A DNA stretch of 64,000 nucleotides from Pseudomonas gingeri (GCF_013386115.1 NZ_JACAOR010000005.1:124001-188000); one strand, 5' to 3'. Shown: positions 20,833 through 31,316, counted from the stretch's first letter. The notes: generated by a model from the sequence alone, not told the origin. Translations and numbers: made by a program.

Positions 20833-21594
20833 ATGCCTGTTCGCTTCATCCTGAAACAATTACTCCTGCCGCCCGGTCTGTTATTGCTGCTGCTGGCGCT
20901 TGCCTGGTGGTTTCGTCGCCGCCGGCCACGCCTGGCGGGGCTGTGTTTCGCCCTGGGACTGGGAGGGTTCTGGCTGATCAGCCTGCCGGTGGTGGTCGAA
21001 TGGTCCGCGCGGGTGCTGGAAACCGTGCCGCCCCTGCAGCGCGATGAATGGGCGGGCCTGGCGCAGCGGGCCGATGCGATCGTGGTGCTGGGCTCGGGGC
21101 GGGAGCGGGGCGATCCGGCGTGGGGCAGCGACCAGCCCACCGGTATCGGCCTCGAGCGCCAGCGCTACGCGGCGCGCCTGGCCAAGGCCTCGGGCCTGCC
21201 GGTATTGACCAGTGGTGGTTTGCATTACGGTTCGCCACCCAGCGAGGCGGCGCTGATGGCGCAGTCGATGCTGGACGATTCCGGCGTGACCGTGCGCTGG
21301 CAGGAAGAGCGCAGCACCACCACCTGGGAAAATGCCCAGTTCAGTCATGAGCTGCTGGCGCCGCTGGGTATCCGGCGGGTGGTCGTGGTGACCCATGCGG
21401 CCCATATGCCGCGGGCGGTGTGGAGTTTTGAAAAGGCCGGCTTCAGTGTCGTGCCGGCACCGGTCGGCTTTCTCGGACGAGACAACGCCAGCCCGCTGGG
21501 CGGCTGGCTGCCGGAGTTCAAGGCGATCTGGCGCAGCGGGCAGTTGATCAATGAAGCGGTGGGGCAGGTCGGCTACCGGCTGTTTTACCGTTGA
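20833..21594 (+). CDS. YdcF/ElyC-like membrane protein (DUF218)
   Basis: 253-residue protein with two N-terminal membrane helices (about residues 8-25 and 33-55) and a DUF218 domain. Domain landmarks: DAIVVLGSGRERG, GLERQRYAARLAK, LPVLTSGG, EERSTTTWENAQFS and VVVVTHAAHMPRAVWSF. ElyC/SanA/YdcF relatives influence envelope integrity and polyprenyl-phosphate carrier use, but the reaction is not settled. GGAGG lies before ATG 20833. It converges with lnt, with a REP pair between them. Confidence 0.88.
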   Translation: MPVRFILKQLLLPPGLLLLLLALAWWFRRRRPRLAGLCFALGLGGFWLISLPVVVEWSARVLETVPPLQRDEWAGLAQRADAIVVLGSGRERGDPAWGSDQPTGIGLERQRYAARLAKASGLPVLTSGGLHYGSPPSEAALMAQSMLDDSGVTVRWQEERSTTTWENAQFSHELLAPLGIRRVVVVTHAAHMPRAVWSFEKAGFSVVPAPVGFLGRDNASPLGGWLPEFKAIWRSGQLINEAVGQVGYRLFYR

Positions 21595-21617
21595 AACCAC
21601 TCCCCGATCGCCAACCT

Positions 21618-21703
21618 TGTAGGAGCCGGCTTGCCGGCGATGAGGCCCGTGAGTCTTGCGTTGCTCTCGCGGGCGCCATCGCCGGCAAGCCGGCTCCCAC
21701 AAT
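21618..21703. repeat. REP pair (BIME/REPIN)
   Basis: Two inverted copies of the REP core, TGTAGGAGCCGGCTTGCCGG at the left and CATCGCCGGCAAGCCGGCTC at the right, flank a 35-40 base spacer between two convergent genes. Such pairs fold into a long hairpin and often protect mRNA ends. Confidence 0.9.
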
Positions 21704-21712
21704 CGGTCAGGC

Positions 21713-23236
21713 TCAGACGGTCTTGGCGATCCGGCTGGCCAGCAGCGCCCAGCCGAACAGCAGGCCGCAGAGGATGATCAGCGGCCACGAGCGCCATTGC
21801 AGGTAAGGCGTCAGGTTGTGCATCGGCACCACTTCACCGTAGAGGATGCCCCGTTCGAACTGGGGAATCTGCGCGGTGATCTGGCCGAACGGGTTGATCA
21901 GCGCGGTCACCCCGTTGTTGGTGCCGCGAATCATCCAGCGCCCGGCTTCCAGGGCGCGCATCTGCGCCATCTGCAGGTGTTGCAGCGGGCCGATCGAAGT
22001 GCCGAACCAGGTGTCGTTGCTGATGGTCAGCAGCAGGTCGCTGCGCGCCGACAGGCTGGCGGCAAACTCCGGGTACACCACTTCATAGCAGATGAACGGG
22101 GCGATCTGGTAGCCCTTGGCTTGCAGCAGCGCCTGGTCGGCCGGGCCGCGGGCGAAGTCGGACATCGGCAGGTCGAAGAAGGCGATCAGGCCGCGCAGTA
22201 CATCCTGCAGCGGCACGTATTCGCCAAACGGCACCAGCTTCTGCTTGAGGTAGATACCGTCGCCTTCGCCTACGACTGTAATGCCGTTGAAGTAGCGTTT
22301 TTCGTTATGCACGACCTGGCGGATCGGCACGCCGGTGATCAGTGCCGTATGCCGGTCGGCGGCGAAGTTGCCCATCATCGACAGGTAGCCTTCTGCGGAC
22401 TCCTTCAGTACCGGCACCGCGGTTTCCGGCCAGACCAGCAGGTCGACTCGCTTGGCCGTGAAACTCATGTCGCGGTACAAGGCCAGCTGCGCATTGAGCT
22501 GTTCGGGGTCCCACTTCATGCTTTGTTCGATATTGCCCTGGATTGCCGCCACGCTCAGCGGCTCGCCCGCCGGGCTTGTCCAGGCGTAGTGCTTGAGCGC
22601 CAGGCCGATGGCCCAGGGGCCGAGCAGCAACACCAGGCCAATGGCGATAAAGGCCTTGCGCCCGGTCTTGAACAGGCGCGGTGCGTTGTACAGCAGGGCA
22701 GCGGTGAGGGCCAGGGCAAAGGAAATCAGCCATACCCCGCCCAGCGGTGCCAGGCTCGAGAGTGGCCCGTCGAGCTGGCTGTAACCGGAGTAGAGCCAGG
22801 GAAAACCGGTGAGAAACCAGCCGCGGAAGGCCTCTTGTGCCACCCACAGGGCGGCAAAGGCCAGCGCGTCGGCCAGTGGTGCTTCATTGCGGCGAATCCA
22901 GCGTGCCCAGACCCAGGCGGGCAAGGCGAAAAACCAGGCAATGGCGGCCGTGAACAGCAGCATCAGCATGCTCGCCAACAGCACCGAGGCGCCGCCGAAG
23001 TGGTGAATGCTGTAGTAGATCCAACTGGTGCCCGCGCCGAACAGGCCGAAACCGAAGCACCAGCCGCGCCATAGCGCCTGGCGTGGCGAAAGCTCGCGCA
23101 GGCCGGCATAGAACAGACCGACCGCGAGCAGTGCCAGCGGCCAGATGTCGAACGGCGCCAGGGCCAGGGTGGTCAGTGCGCCAGCCACCACGGCCAGCAG
23201 ATTACCGGGCCAGCCGGGACGGGTTAAGCGCAGCAT
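21713..23236 (-). CDS. lnt: Apolipoprotein N-acyltransferase
   Basis: Inner-membrane enzyme that adds the third acyl chain to lipoproteins. It has 507 residues, about six membrane helices in the first 200 residues, then a periplasmic nitrilase domain. The catalytic triad is visible: Glu in LVWPETAVPV, Lys in YLKQKLVPFGEYVP and Cys in APFICYEVVYPE. It is the last gene of ybeZ-ybeY-corC-lnt; the gap to corC is eight bases. Confidence 0.96.
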   Translation of the reverse strand: MLRLTRPGWPGNLLAVVAGALTTLALAPFDIWPLALLAVGLFYAGLRELSPRQALWRGWCFGFGLFGAGTSWIYYSIHHFGGASVLLASMLMLLFTAAIAWFFALPAWVWARWIRRNEAPLADALAFAALWVAQEAFRGWFLTGFPWLYSGYSQLDGPLSSLAPLGGVWLISFALALTAALLYNAPRLFKTGRKAFIAIGLVLLLGPWAIGLALKHYAWTSPAGEPLSVAAIQGNIEQSMKWDPEQLNAQLALYRDMSFTAKRVDLLVWPETAVPVLKESAEGYLSMMGNFAADRHTALITGVPIRQVVHNEKRYFNGITVVGEGDGIYLKQKLVPFGEYVPLQDVLRGLIAFFDLPMSDFARGPADQALLQAKGYQIAPFICYEVVYPEFAASLSARSDLLLTISNDTWFGTSIGPLQHLQMAQMRALEAGRWMIRGTNNGVTALINPFGQITAQIPQFERGILYGEVVPMHNLTPYLQWRSWPLIILCGLLFGWALLASRIAKTV

Positions 23237-23244
23237 GTGGATCC

Positions 23245-24084
23245 TTAGCGGCTGATGGGAGTCAGGCGAATCAAATGAATCCGACGGCTGTCGGCATTCA
23301 GGATGCGGAAACGATACGCGCCGATTTCGGTGATTTCATTACGCTTGGGCAGATGCCCGAACGCACTCATCACCAGCCCGCCGACAGTGTCGAACTCGTC
23401 ATCGGAGAATTCGCTGTCGAAGAACTCATTGAAGTTCTCGATCGGCGTCAGCGCCTTGATCAGGAAGTCGCCGCTGGGCAATGGCTTGATGTAGCTGTCT
23501 TCCTCGACATCGTGCTCGTCTTCGATATCGCCGACGATCTGTTCCAGCACGTCCTCGATGGTCACCAGGCCCGCCACGCCGCCGTATTCGTCGATGACGA
23601 TGGCCATGTGGTTGTGGTTGGCGCGGAACTCGCGCAGCAGGACGTTCAGGCGCTTGGACTCGGGGACGAAGGTCGCCGGCCGCAGCAGGTCCTTGATGTT
23701 GAAGCCGTCGCCGTTCTCCTGGAGGATCAGCGGCAGCAGGTCCTTGGCCAGCAGGACGCCCATGACGTCGTCGTGGCTTTCACCGATCACCGGATAGCGC
23801 GAGTGCGCCGCGTCGATCACGGCAGGGAGGAATTCCCGGGGTGTCTGGGTCGCCTTGATGCTGATCATCTGCGAGCGCGGGACCATGATGTCCCGTACCT
23901 GCAGGTCGGCAACCTGGATGGCGCCCTCGACGATGGCCAGCGCTTCGCTGTCCAGCAACTTGTTCTGGTGGGCTTCGCGCAGCAGCTCCAGCAACTCCTG
24001 GCGGTTTTTCGGCTCATGGGCAAAAGCCTGGGTCAGTTTACCCAGCCAGGACTTCTGCCCGTTGCTCGATCGGTCTTCGCTCAT
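23245..24084 (-). CDS. corC: CorC/YbeX family CBS-domain protein
   Basis: 279-residue cytoplasmic protein with two CBS domains (RDIMVPRSQM.., then a second repeat around VVIDEYGG) and a C-terminal CorC/HlyC transporter-associated domain (DTVGGLVMSAFGHLP..). In E. coli YbeX is tied to magnesium/cobalt efflux and to ribosome metabolism, and it is regularly encoded between ybeY and lnt. ATG at 24084. Confidence 0.95.
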   Translation of the reverse strand: MSEDRSSNGQKSWLGKLTQAFAHEPKNRQELLELLREAHQNKLLDSEALAIVEGAIQVADLQVRDIMVPRSQMISIKATQTPREFLPAVIDAAHSRYPVIGESHDDVMGVLLAKDLLPLILQENGDGFNIKDLLRPATFVPESKRLNVLLREFRANHNHMAIVIDEYGGVAGLVTIEDVLEQIVGDIEDEHDVEEDSYIKPLPSGDFLIKALTPIENFNEFFDSEFSDDEFDTVGGLVMSAFGHLPKRNEITEIGAYRFRILNADSRRIHLIRLTPISR

Positions 24085-24118
24085 AGCGATTTACTCGTTT
24101 CCCTTGGTTGTTGAGTGA

Positions 24119-24577
24119 TCAGTTTTCGTCATCGATATACGGGTCGGGATGACCCAGTTCAGCAAGCAACTCTCGTTCCAGTGCTTCCATTTCCTCGGCT
24201 TCCTCGTCATCGATATGGTCGTAACCCAATAGATGCAGGCAGCCGTGAATGACCAGATGGGCCCAGTGGGCGTCCAGTGCCTTGCCTTGTTCGGCCGCCT
24301 CGCGGGCGACCACCGGTACGCAGATCACCAGGTCTCCCAGCAAGGGGATATCCAGCAGTTCGTCCGGCACATCGGCGGGGAAGGACAACACGTTGGTCGC
24401 GTAGTCCTTCTGTCGCCAGGTATGGTTGAGTTCGCGGCCTTCGGCTTCGTCCACCAGGCGGATGGTCAGTTCCGAGTCGGCGCTGCGCTGGCGCAGGGCC
24501 AGTTCGCACCAGGTACGGAAGTCCGCTTCGCTCGGGGCTGGCGCTTCACTGGCCAGTTGCAGGTCGAGTTCAAGCAT
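24119..24577 (-). CDS. ybeY: Endoribonuclease YbeY
   Basis: Single-strand-specific endoribonuclease needed for 16S rRNA 3' maturation and ribosome quality control. It is 152 residues from ATG 24577, and the start codon lies inside the ybeZ stop region (ATGCTTGA, eight-base overlap). The metal-binding signature [15 protein letters not shown] (H-X3-H-X5-H) is complete. The acidic tail DPYIDDEN is typical of pseudomonads. Confidence 0.96.
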   Translation of the reverse strand: MLELDLQLASEAPAPSEADFRTWCELALRQRSADSELTIRLVDEAEGRELNHTWRQKDYATNVLSFPADVPDELLDIPLLGDLVICVPVVAREAAEQGKALDAHWAHLVIHGCLHLLGYDHIDDEEAEEMEALERELLAELGHPDPYIDDEN

Positions 24578-25577
24578 CGCGACGGCTGTCCTTCGATGCA
24601 GACGGTTCGACCGGGCGATTCTCGAAGCGCTCGTAGGCTTCGACGATGCGCTGCACCAGCGGATGGCGGACCACGTCCTTGGGCTGGAAGTGGGTGAAGC
24701 TGATGCCCGGTACGTCTTTGAGCACTTCGATGACATGGGCCAGGCCGGACTTGGTGCCCTTGGGCAGGTCGACCTGGGTGATGTCACCGGTGATGACGGC
24801 GGTGGAGCCGAAGCCGATTCGGGTCAGGAACATCTTCATCTGTTCGACGGTGGTGTTCTGGCTTTCGTCGAGGATGATGAAGCTGTTGTTCAGCGTGCGC
24901 CCACGCATATAAGCGAGCGGGGCGATCTCGATCACCTGGCGCTCGATCAGCTTGGCCACGTATTCGAAGCCGAGCATCTCGTACAGCGCATCGTAGAGCG
25001 GGCGCAGGTACGGGTCGATCTTCTGGGCCAGGTCGCCGGGCAGGAAGCCGAGTTTTTCCCCGGCTTCGACCGCCGGGCGCACCAGCAGGATGCGTCGCAC
25101 CTGCTCGCGCTCCAGGGCGTCCACCGCGCAGGCCACGGCCAGGTAGGTCTTGCCGGTGCCCGCCGGGCCGATACCGAAGTTGATATCGTTGGCCAGGACT
25201 TCCTTGACGTAGCGCTGCTGGTTGATGCCGCGGGGACGGATCATGCCTTTCTTGGTGCGCAGGGCCACGGCGGCTTCGGCCACCGGGTTGCTGTTCAGGT
25301 CTTCGACGGCCGACTCCTGCAGGAACAGGTGCACCATGTCCGGAGACAGCTCGGTCCCCTTGGTTTCCCGGTACAGGCGGCGCAGCAGGTTTTCTGCGGA
25401 AGTGGTGAGCTTGGGTTCGCCGATCAGTTCGAACTGATTGCCGCGGTTGCGGATCTCGATCGTCAGGCGCTGTTCGATCAAGCGCAAATGCTCGTCGAAT
25501 TGCCCGCACAGATTGGCGAAGCGGCGAGCCTCGAAAGGCTCGAGAATGAAACGATGGGGTTCTATGGGTGCGTTCAA
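24570..25577 (-). CDS. ybeZ: PhoH-like ATPase YbeZ
   Basis: 335-residue PhoH-family NTPase that associates with YbeY in RNA metabolism. Walker A is [11 protein letters not shown] and Walker B lies in [11 protein letters not shown]. The N-terminal extension ([21 protein letters not shown]) is the usual RNA-binding-like region, and the family block [11 protein letters not shown] follows. The frame overlaps ybeY by eight bases, suggesting translational coupling. miaB lies 73 bases upstream on the same strand. Confidence 0.96.
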   Translation of the reverse strand: MNAPIEPHRFILEPFEARRFANLCGQFDEHLRLIEQRLTIEIRNRGNQFELIGEPKLTTSAENLLRRLYRETKGTELSPDMVHLFLQESAVEDLNSNPVAEAAVALRTKKGMIRPRGINQQRYVKEVLANDINFGIGPAGTGKTYLAVACAVDALEREQVRRILLVRPAVEAGEKLGFLPGDLAQKIDPYLRPLYDALYEMLGFEYVAKLIERQVIEIAPLAYMRGRTLNNSFIILDESQNTTVEQMKMFLTRIGFGSTAVITGDITQVDLPKGTKSGLAHVIEVLKDVPGISFTHFQPKDVVRHPLVQRIVEAYERFENRPVEPSASKDSRRDA

Positions 25578-25650
25578 GGTTGTTTTTAGCCGCCCGACGG
25601 CAATGGATATGGATTCAAGGATAACGCTAGCAGCCTGGGGGTGAAAGCGC

Positions 25651-26979
25651 TCATTGCAGCATCGAGCCGCGGAGCGAATGTGGCTGGGCTGCGTCGATAT
25701 GGACGTCGACGAACTGGCCGATCAGTTGCGGATTGTCGCAGCGGAAGTTGACGATACGGTTATTCTCGGTCCGCCCCTGCAGTTCGCCGGGGTCCTTTTT
25801 CGAGTAATCGGTCACCAGGATGCGCTGGGTCGAGCCGACCATTTGTCGGCTGATCTCGAAACCCTGCTGGTTCAGGCGGTGCTGCAGGGCATTGAGGCGC
25901 TGCTTTTTCAGCTCTTCCGGGGTGTCGTCCGGCAGGTCCGCGGCAGGGGTGCCCGGACGCTGGCTGTAGACGAACGAATAGGAGAAGTCGAAGCCGACGT
26001 CTTCGATCAGCTTCATGGTCTGCTGGAAGTCCTTCTCGGTTTCGCCCGGGAAGCCGACGATAAAGTCCGAACTGATGCAGATTCCCGGCACTGCGGCCCG
26101 CAGCTTGCGCAGCTTGGACTTGTATTCCAGCGCGGTGTGGTTGCGTTTCATCGCCGCGAGAATCCGGTCCGAGCCCGATTGCACCGGCAGATGCAGGTGC
26201 TTGACCAGCTCGGGCACCTCGGCATGGGCCTGGATCAGGCTGTCGGAGAACTCCAGCGGGTGCGAGGTGGTGTAGCGGATGCGCTCGATGCCCTCGACGG
26301 CGGCGACCACCCGGATCAGTTCCGCCAGGTCGGCCAGGCGCCCGTCGTGGGTGCTGCCGCGATAGCCGTTGACGTTCTGTCCCAGCAGGGTCACTTCACG
26401 CACGCCGTTCTCGGCCAGGTGGATGATTTCGGCGATCACGTCGTCGAACGGCCGGCTGACCTCTTCACCGCGGGTGTAGGGCACCACGCAGAAGGTGCAG
26501 TACTTGCTGCAGCCTTCCATGACTGACACATAGGCACTGGGGCCATCGATGCGTGGCTCGGGCAGATGGTCGAACTTTTCGATTTCCGGGAACGAGACAT
26601 CCACCTGCGGCAGTCTGGTCAGGCGCGCGGCATCGATCATTTCCGGCAGGCGGTGCAGGGTCTGCGGGCCGAAGACCACGTCGACATAGGGCGCGCGGTC
26701 GCGGATCGCCGCGCCTTCCTGGCTGGCGACGCAGCCGCCGACGGCGATCACCATCTCCGGGTTCGCCAGTTTCAGCTCGCGCCAGCGGCCCAGCTGGGAG
26801 TAGACCCGGTCCTGGGCGCGCTCGCGGATCGAGCAGGTGTTGAGCAGGATGACGTCCGCGTCTTCGGCGCGGGCGGTAACTTCCAGGGCCTGATGTTCGC
26901 CCAGCAGATCGACCATGCGCGAGCTGTCGTACTCGTTCATCTGGCAACCGTGGGTTTCGATATAAAGCTTCTTGGCCAT
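25651..26979 (-). CDS. miaB: tRNA-2-methylthio-N6-dimethylallyladenosine synthase
   Basis: Radical SAM methylthiotransferase for A37 of tRNAs reading U-starting codons. 442 residues with all three domains: the MTTase N-terminal domain with cluster cysteines in [16 protein letters not shown] and VGGCVASQ; the radical SAM motif [13 protein letters not shown] (CX3CX2C); and a C-terminal TRAM domain ([20 protein letters not shown]). ATG at 26979. Confidence 0.97.
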   Translation of the reverse strand: MAKKLYIETHGCQMNEYDSSRMVDLLGEHQALEVTARAEDADVILLNTCSIRERAQDRVYSQLGRWRELKLANPEMVIAVGGCVASQEGAAIRDRAPYVDVVFGPQTLHRLPEMIDAARLTRLPQVDVSFPEIEKFDHLPEPRIDGPSAYVSVMEGCSKYCTFCVVPYTRGEEVSRPFDDVIAEIIHLAENGVREVTLLGQNVNGYRGSTHDGRLADLAELIRVVAAVEGIERIRYTTSHPLEFSDSLIQAHAEVPELVKHLHLPVQSGSDRILAAMKRNHTALEYKSKLRKLRAAVPGICISSDFIVGFPGETEKDFQQTMKLIEDVGFDFSYSFVYSQRPGTPAADLPDDTPEELKKQRLNALQHRLNQQGFEISRQMVGSTQRILVTDYSKKDPGELQGRTENNRIVNFRCDNPQLIGQFVDVHIDAAQPHSLRGSMLQ

Positions 26980-27043
26980 GGGGTTTCATCAAGTGATTCA
27001 AAGAACCGCGCATTATAAGGGTCATCGCGGTCGCTTCCTAGCA

Positions 27044-27070
27044 TTGTGCGTCCGGCGGCTATGCTATAGT
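27044..27070 (+). promoter_or_regulatory. Candidate sigma-70 promoter for the DUF1820 gene
   Basis: TATAGT at 27065-27070 is a good -10; TTGTGC at 27044-27049 is a fair -35 with a short 15-base spacer. It sits in the divergent gap between miaB and the DUF1820 gene, about 42 bases before that start. Confidence 0.4.
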
Positions 27071-27111
27071 TCGCGCCCTCTTTTATATCCCCGATGTGTT
27101 GCCCGCCCACC

Positions 27112-27438
27112 ATGACCAAACGTGAAGCCCCGATCTACAAGGTGATTTTCCTCAACCAGGGCCAGGTGTTCGAAATGTACGCCAAGCAGATCTATCAGAG
27201 CGATCTGTGGGGCTTCCTGGAAGTCGAAGAGTTCGTCTTCGGCGAGCGTACGCAACTGGTGGTCGACCCGGGCGAAGAAAAACTCAAGGCCCAGTTCGAA
27301 GGCGTGGTGCGCAGTTTCGTGCCGATGCATTCGATCGTGCGGATCGACGAGGTCGAGCGCCTGGGCACGCCAAAGATCAGCGAGGCGCGGGGCATGAGCA
27401 ATGTCATGCCGTTTCCGATGCCGATGCCCGAGAAATAA
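27112..27438 (+). CDS. DUF1820 family protein
   Basis: 108-residue protein of the DUF1820 family, common next to miaB in pseudomonads and of unknown function. It opens MTKREAPIYKVIFLNQGQVF and continues YAKQIYQSDLWGFLEVEEFVF, then VDPGEEKLKAQFEGVVRSF; the last residues are Met/Pro-rich (PFPMPMPEK). ATG 27112 is preferred over an in-frame start at 27094, because conservation begins at this Met as I recall the family. Confidence 0.9.
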   Translation: MTKREAPIYKVIFLNQGQVFEMYAKQIYQSDLWGFLEVEEFVFGERTQLVVDPGEEKLKAQFEGVVRSFVPMHSIVRIDEVERLGTPKISEARGMSNVMPFPMPMPEK

Positions 27439-27465
27439 GCCATTTCCTGCACCGATATCGATATC

Positions 27466-27556
27466 TGTAGGAGCCGGCTTGCCGGCGATTGCGGTCTATC
27501 AGCCTGCATCGTTGTCGACTGACACACCGCCATCGCCAGCAAGCCGGCTCCTACAG
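27466..27556. repeat. REP pair
   Basis: TGTAGGAGCCGGCTTGCCGG and, inverted, CATCGCCAGCAAGCCGGCTC, with a spacer of about 45 bases, between the convergent DUF1820 and Sel1 genes. Confidence 0.9.
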
Positions 27557-27566
27557 GGGAATGGAT

Positions 27567-28115
27567 TCAGGGAAGCGGTGAGAAGGGCGTGCGCCCGTCA
27601 GCCGTCTGCAGTTCCAGCAGGTACTTGCGGAAAATCTGTCCCAGTACCTGGGTCGCCATCTCCAGCTCGTCCCGCGGCATCTGCGCGGCGACTTCGTCCG
27701 CGGTGTCCAGCGCGTCTTCGGCGCCATTGACCGCCGCCATCTTCAGCACGATATAAGCCTGGACATTGTTGGCCGGCACGCCTTCGCCCTTGTAGAACAT
27801 GGTGCCGAGCTGGAATTGCGCCTGGGCGTGGCCTTGCAGCGAAGCCTGTTCGAAGAGGTTCAGGGCCTTGTTGAGGTCGCGCGGCGCATTCTTGCCGTCG
27901 TAATAGAACTCGCCCAACTCGTATTGCGCCTCCGCATCACCACCCTTGGCCGCCTGTTCGCAGGCTGTCAGGGCCTCGGCGAGATCCTGCGGCTGGGTAT
28001 TGAGGGTGCAGCGACCCATCGCCGGGATCAACAACGAGTTACCGCCTGCATGTGCCAGCAGCGGCTGAAGGAGCAACAGGCAGCCCAGTGAAAGGGCGCG
28101 GCCGGTGCGGTTCAT
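27567..28115 (-). CDS. Secreted Sel1-repeat (TPR-like) protein
   Basis: 182 residues with a signal peptide (LSLGCLLLLQPLLAHAGG) and two clear Sel1-like helical repeats: GGDAEAQYELGEFYYDGKNA and the following QGHAQAQFQLGTMFYKGEGV. A partial third repeat begins at NNVQAYIVLKMAAVNG. Such repeats mediate protein-protein contacts in the periplasm. I cannot assign a specific partner. Start ATG 28115. Confidence 0.85.
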   Translation of the reverse strand: MNRTGRALSLGCLLLLQPLLAHAGGNSLLIPAMGRCTLNTQPQDLAEALTACEQAAKGGDAEAQYELGEFYYDGKNAPRDLNKALNLFEQASLQGHAQAQFQLGTMFYKGEGVPANNVQAYIVLKMAAVNGAEDALDTADEVAAQMPRDELEMATQVLGQIFRKYLLELQTADGRTPFSPLP

Positions 28116-28301
28116 GGGAATCGACGTACCTCTGAAGGGCGGGCGTACCCGGCCAGGGGATGTATATGGCGCGCATTATGAAATAAGCGGGGGCCACCTT
28201 ACAAAGTCTTTACTCGTTTTTCTGCTGCGCGGGCGTTATATCGCCTTGTTTTGCAAGTAATGGGTTAGATGACGGGAAGAAACGAAGGAAGTTTAGGTGG
28301 G

Positions 28302-28330
28302 AAAAGCGACGCCGGCTGAAACCGGCGTCG
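28302..28330 (-). terminator. Intrinsic terminator after hemL
   Basis: On the minus strand CGACGCCGG and CCGGCGTCG form a perfect nine-base-pair stem around a short loop, followed by CTTTT. It lies 22 bases after the hemL stop and would end the thiD-thiE-hemL transcript. Confidence 0.85.
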
Positions 28331-28352
28331 GATCTGTCACTTGTTTCAGGGT

Positions 28353-29636
28353 TTATTTCAGTGCGGCGAAGGCGCGTTCAGCTGCATCCAGGGTCAGTTT
28401 CAGTTCGGTTTCGCCGTGGGCGATCGAGGTGAAACCGGCTTCGAAGGCACTGGGCGCCAGGTAGACGCCGCCGTCGAGCATCAGGTGGAAGAAGCGCTTG
28501 AAGCGCTCCGCATCGCTGGCCATCACGTCGTCGAAGGTGACGATGTCGTCGGCACCGCTGAAATACAGGCCGAACATGCCACCGGCCTGGGTGGTGACGA
28601 ACGGGATACCGGCCGCGTCGGCGCGCTGTTGCAGGCCATCGAGCAGGCGCGTGGTGTAGTCGGTCAGTTCGGCATGGAAGCCCGGACGGCTGATCAGGCG
28701 CAGGGTGGTCAGGCCGGCGGCCATGGCCAGCGGGTTGCCGGACAGGGTGCCGGCCTGGTAGACCGGGCCCAGCGGCGCGATGCAGGACATGATCTCGCGC
28801 TTGCCGCCGAAGCAGCCGACGGGCATGCCGCCACCAATGATCTTGCCGAAAGTGCTCAGGTCCGGGGTCACGCCGTAATGGGCCTGGGCACCGCCGAGGG
28901 CGACGCGGAAGCCGGTCATCACTTCGTCGAAGATCAGCACCACGCCGTGCTGGTCGCACAGGCTGCGCAGGCCTTCGAGAAAGCCCGGGGCCGGCGGTAC
29001 GCAGTTCATGTTGCCGGCCACCGGCTCGACGATGATGCAGGCCACTTCCTGGCCGACTTCGCCGAGCATCTTCGCCACGGCATCGATGTCGTTGAACGGC
29101 AGTGTCAGGGTGTGTTTGGCGAAAGCCGCCGGCACGCCGGCCGAGCTCGGTACGCCCTGGGTCAGGGCGCCGGAGCCGGCCTTGACCAGCAGGCTGTCGG
29201 AGTGACCGTGGTAGCAGCCTTCGAACTTGATGATGCTGTCGCGGCCGGTAAAACCACGGGCCAGGCGGATGGCGCTCATGGTCGCCTCGGTGCCTGAGCT
29301 GACCATGCGGACCATTTCCATCGACGGTACGATCGAGCAGACCAGATCGGCCATCTCGGTTTCCATGGCGGTCGGCGCGCCGTAGGACAAGCCGTGCTCA
29401 AGCTGCCGGCGCACCGCATCCAGCACGTCCGGATGGCTGTGGCCGAGAATCATCGGGCCCCACGAGCCGACGTAGTCGACATAACGCTTGTCGTCTTCGT
29501 CGGTGACATAGGCCCCTTCGGCATGCTTGAAGAACAGCGGGGTGCCGCCGACGCTCTTGAACGCGCGAACGGGCGAGTTCACGCCACCGGGGATATGTTT
29601 CTGGGCATTGGCAAACAGCGTTTCGGAACGAGACAT
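28353..29636 (-). CDS. hemL: Glutamate-1-semialdehyde 2,1-aminomutase
   Basis: PLP enzyme forming 5-aminolevulinate in the C5 haem pathway. 427 residues from ATG 29636 ([20 protein letters not shown]). The PLP-binding lysine is expected in [27 protein letters not shown] and [12 protein letters not shown] are typical. The longer frame to 29657 adds seven residues without support. It follows thiE after 17 bases, and the grouping with thiamine genes is usual in Pseudomonas. Confidence 0.97.
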   Translation of the reverse strand: MSRSETLFANAQKHIPGGVNSPVRAFKSVGGTPLFFKHAEGAYVTDEDDKRYVDYVGSWGPMILGHSHPDVLDAVRRQLEHGLSYGAPTAMETEMADLVCSIVPSMEMVRMVSSGTEATMSAIRLARGFTGRDSIIKFEGCYHGHSDSLLVKAGSGALTQGVPSSAGVPAAFAKHTLTLPFNDIDAVAKMLGEVGQEVACIIVEPVAGNMNCVPPAPGFLEGLRSLCDQHGVVLIFDEVMTGFRVALGGAQAHYGVTPDLSTFGKIIGGGMPVGCFGGKREIMSCIAPLGPVYQAGTLSGNPLAMAAGLTTLRLISRPGFHAELTDYTTRLLDGLQQRADAAGIPFVTTQAGGMFGLYFSGADDIVTFDDVMASDAERFKRFFHLMLDGGVYLAPSAFEAGFTSIAHGETELKLTLDAAERAFAALK

Positions 29637-29653
29637 GGTCGGGCTCTCAAAAA

Positions 29654-30277
29654 TCATGAAGTGAAGAGGGCATTGAAGGCGCGGGCGCGGCGCGTCACTT
29701 CCTGGGCGTTGTCGGCGCCGAACAGGCCGTGGATTACCGCCAGCAGGTCGGCGCCGTGGGCGACCAGCGGCGCGGCGTTGTCCAGCGTGATACCACCGAT
29801 CACGCAGATCGGCAGGTGCAGCGCCGGGCGGGCCCGTTCGAGCAGGGCGATATCCGCTGCCGGGGCGCCGGGCTTGGTGTTCGAATTGAAGAAGCGTCCG
29901 AAGGCGACGTAGCTGGCACCTTCCCTGGCGGCCTGCTCGGCCAGCTCCAGCTGCGCGTGGCAGGTGGAGCCGATGATGGCCTTGCTGCCGAGCAAGGCGC
30001 GGGCGGGCGTCAGCGGGCCGTCGGTCTGGCCCAGGTGGACGCCCACCCCGAGGCGTGCGGCGAGTTCGGCGTCATCGTTGATGATCAGCCGGGTCTTGTA
30101 GCGCTCGCAGAGTTTCAGCAACGCCTCGGCTTCGCGCAGGCGGCGGGCGTCGTCGGCGCTCTTGTCGCGGTACTGCAGCAGGGTCACGCCACCTTCCAGC
30201 GCGGCTTCCACGTAGGACAGGAACTTGCCGGCCAGCAACTGGCTATCGGTGATGGCGTACAGGCCACGTAGTTTCAT
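29654..30277 (-). CDS. thiE: Thiamine-phosphate synthase
   Basis: Joins HMP pyrophosphate and thiazole phosphate to thiamine phosphate. 207 residues: [11 protein letters not shown] opening, [15 protein letters not shown] (pyrophosphate-binding region), [20 protein letters not shown], then [15 protein letters not shown] and VIGGITLDN. All conserved blocks of the TIM-barrel family are present. No thiamine riboswitch signature was seen upstream. Confidence 0.96.
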   Translation of the reverse strand: MKLRGLYAITDSQLLAGKFLSYVEAALEGGVTLLQYRDKSADDARRLREAEALLKLCERYKTRLIINDDAELAARLGVGVHLGQTDGPLTPARALLGSKAIIGSTCHAQLELAEQAAREGASYVAFGRFFNSNTKPGAPAADIALLERARPALHLPICVIGGITLDNAAPLVAHGADLLAVIHGLFGADNAQEVTRRARAFNALFTS

Positions 30278-30349
30278 CGGTTCGGCCTCGAAGCGTTACG
30301 AACACAGGGTTTCCAGCACGGGTTTCCCGGTACTGGAAGTTGCCCGCGG

Positions 30350-31147
30350 TTACGAGCAGAAATCCAGCGGCAGACGGCGTGGCACAAATTGTCCCTGGCC
30401 CAGCTGTTCGGCGTCGCGCAGGGTGCGCCATGTGTAATTCAACGCCGATTGCACCGCGCTGACCAGGTTTTCACCGAGGGCCAGACGGCCGGCGAGGGCG
30501 CTCGCCAGGGTGCAGCCGGAGCCGTGGTAATTGCCGGGCAGGCGCTGGCACTTGAAGGTCTGGCGGGTGCCGTCGCGGCTGTACAGGCGGTTGTGGATTT
30601 CTTCTTCATCGCCGTGGCCGCCGGTGATCAGCAGGTGTTGGCAGAACGGCAGGAGTTTTTCCGCGCATTCGTCGGCGGTGCCTTCGGGCAATTCGGCCAG
30701 GATGCGCGCTTCGGGAAGGTTGGGGGTGGCGATCGTCGCCAGTGGCAGCAGCTGTTCGCGCATGGCGTAGCCGACCTCGTCCTTGCCCAGGCGGCCACCG
30801 CCGCCAGCGCGCAGGACCGGGTCGCAGACCAGCGGCAGGTGCGGGTGCGCCTTGAGCAGTTCGACCACGGTGTCGACCATTTCCAGGGACCCGAGCATGC
30901 CCAGCTTGACCGCCGCGACCGTCGAATCCTCGAATACGGCGTTGGCCTGGGCCAGTACCCACTCGCGATCGAGCACGCGGAAATCGCGGACATTGACCGT
31001 ATTCTGCACGGTCAGCGCGGTGACAGCGGGAGCTGCATGACAGCCCTGGGCGAGCAGGGCTTCGATATCTGCCTGGAGGCCGGCGCCACCACTGGGATCA
31101 TGGCCGGAGAGACAGAGGACAACGGGACGAGAGCTGTAGATATTCAT
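30350..31147 (-). CDS. thiD: Hydroxymethylpyrimidine/phosphomethylpyrimidine kinase
   Basis: Phosphorylates HMP and HMP phosphate for thiamine synthesis. 265 residues from ATG 31147. The ribokinase-fold motifs are CLSGHDPSGGAGLQADIEA at the N-terminus and YHGSGCTLASALAG near the C-terminus. The frame extends to 31249, but the family start is at MNIYSSRPVVL. First gene of thiD-thiE-hemL; divergent from the hybrid histidine kinase. Confidence 0.96.
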   Translation of the reverse strand: MNIYSSRPVVLCLSGHDPSGGAGLQADIEALLAQGCHAAPAVTALTVQNTVNVRDFRVLDREWVLAQANAVFEDSTVAAVKLGMLGSLEMVDTVVELLKAHPHLPLVCDPVLRAGGGGRLGKDEVGYAMREQLLPLATIATPNLPEARILAELPEGTADECAEKLLPFCQHLLITGGHGDEEEIHNRLYSRDGTRQTFKCQRLPGNYHGSGCTLASALAGRLALGENLVSAVQSALNYTWRTLRDAEQLGQGQFVPRRLPLDFCS

Positions 31148-31316
31148 GGTGCGCGAGCTTACCACCAAACGCCTTTTTCGGAATCTTCCGCGCAACGGGC
31201 TGTTCGATTCCTGAAGCTTTGTCCGTTGCGGCCGATAGATGCTACTCACGAATGCGATTCGATCGCTGAAAAGCCCGTTCTAGAGCCTTTGGATAAAATG
31301 TTTCAATGGTGTGCTT

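Noticed and set aside
21618-21703. CRISPR array
   Set aside because: Repeats are two inverted REP copies, not direct repeats with regular spacers, and no cas genes are present.
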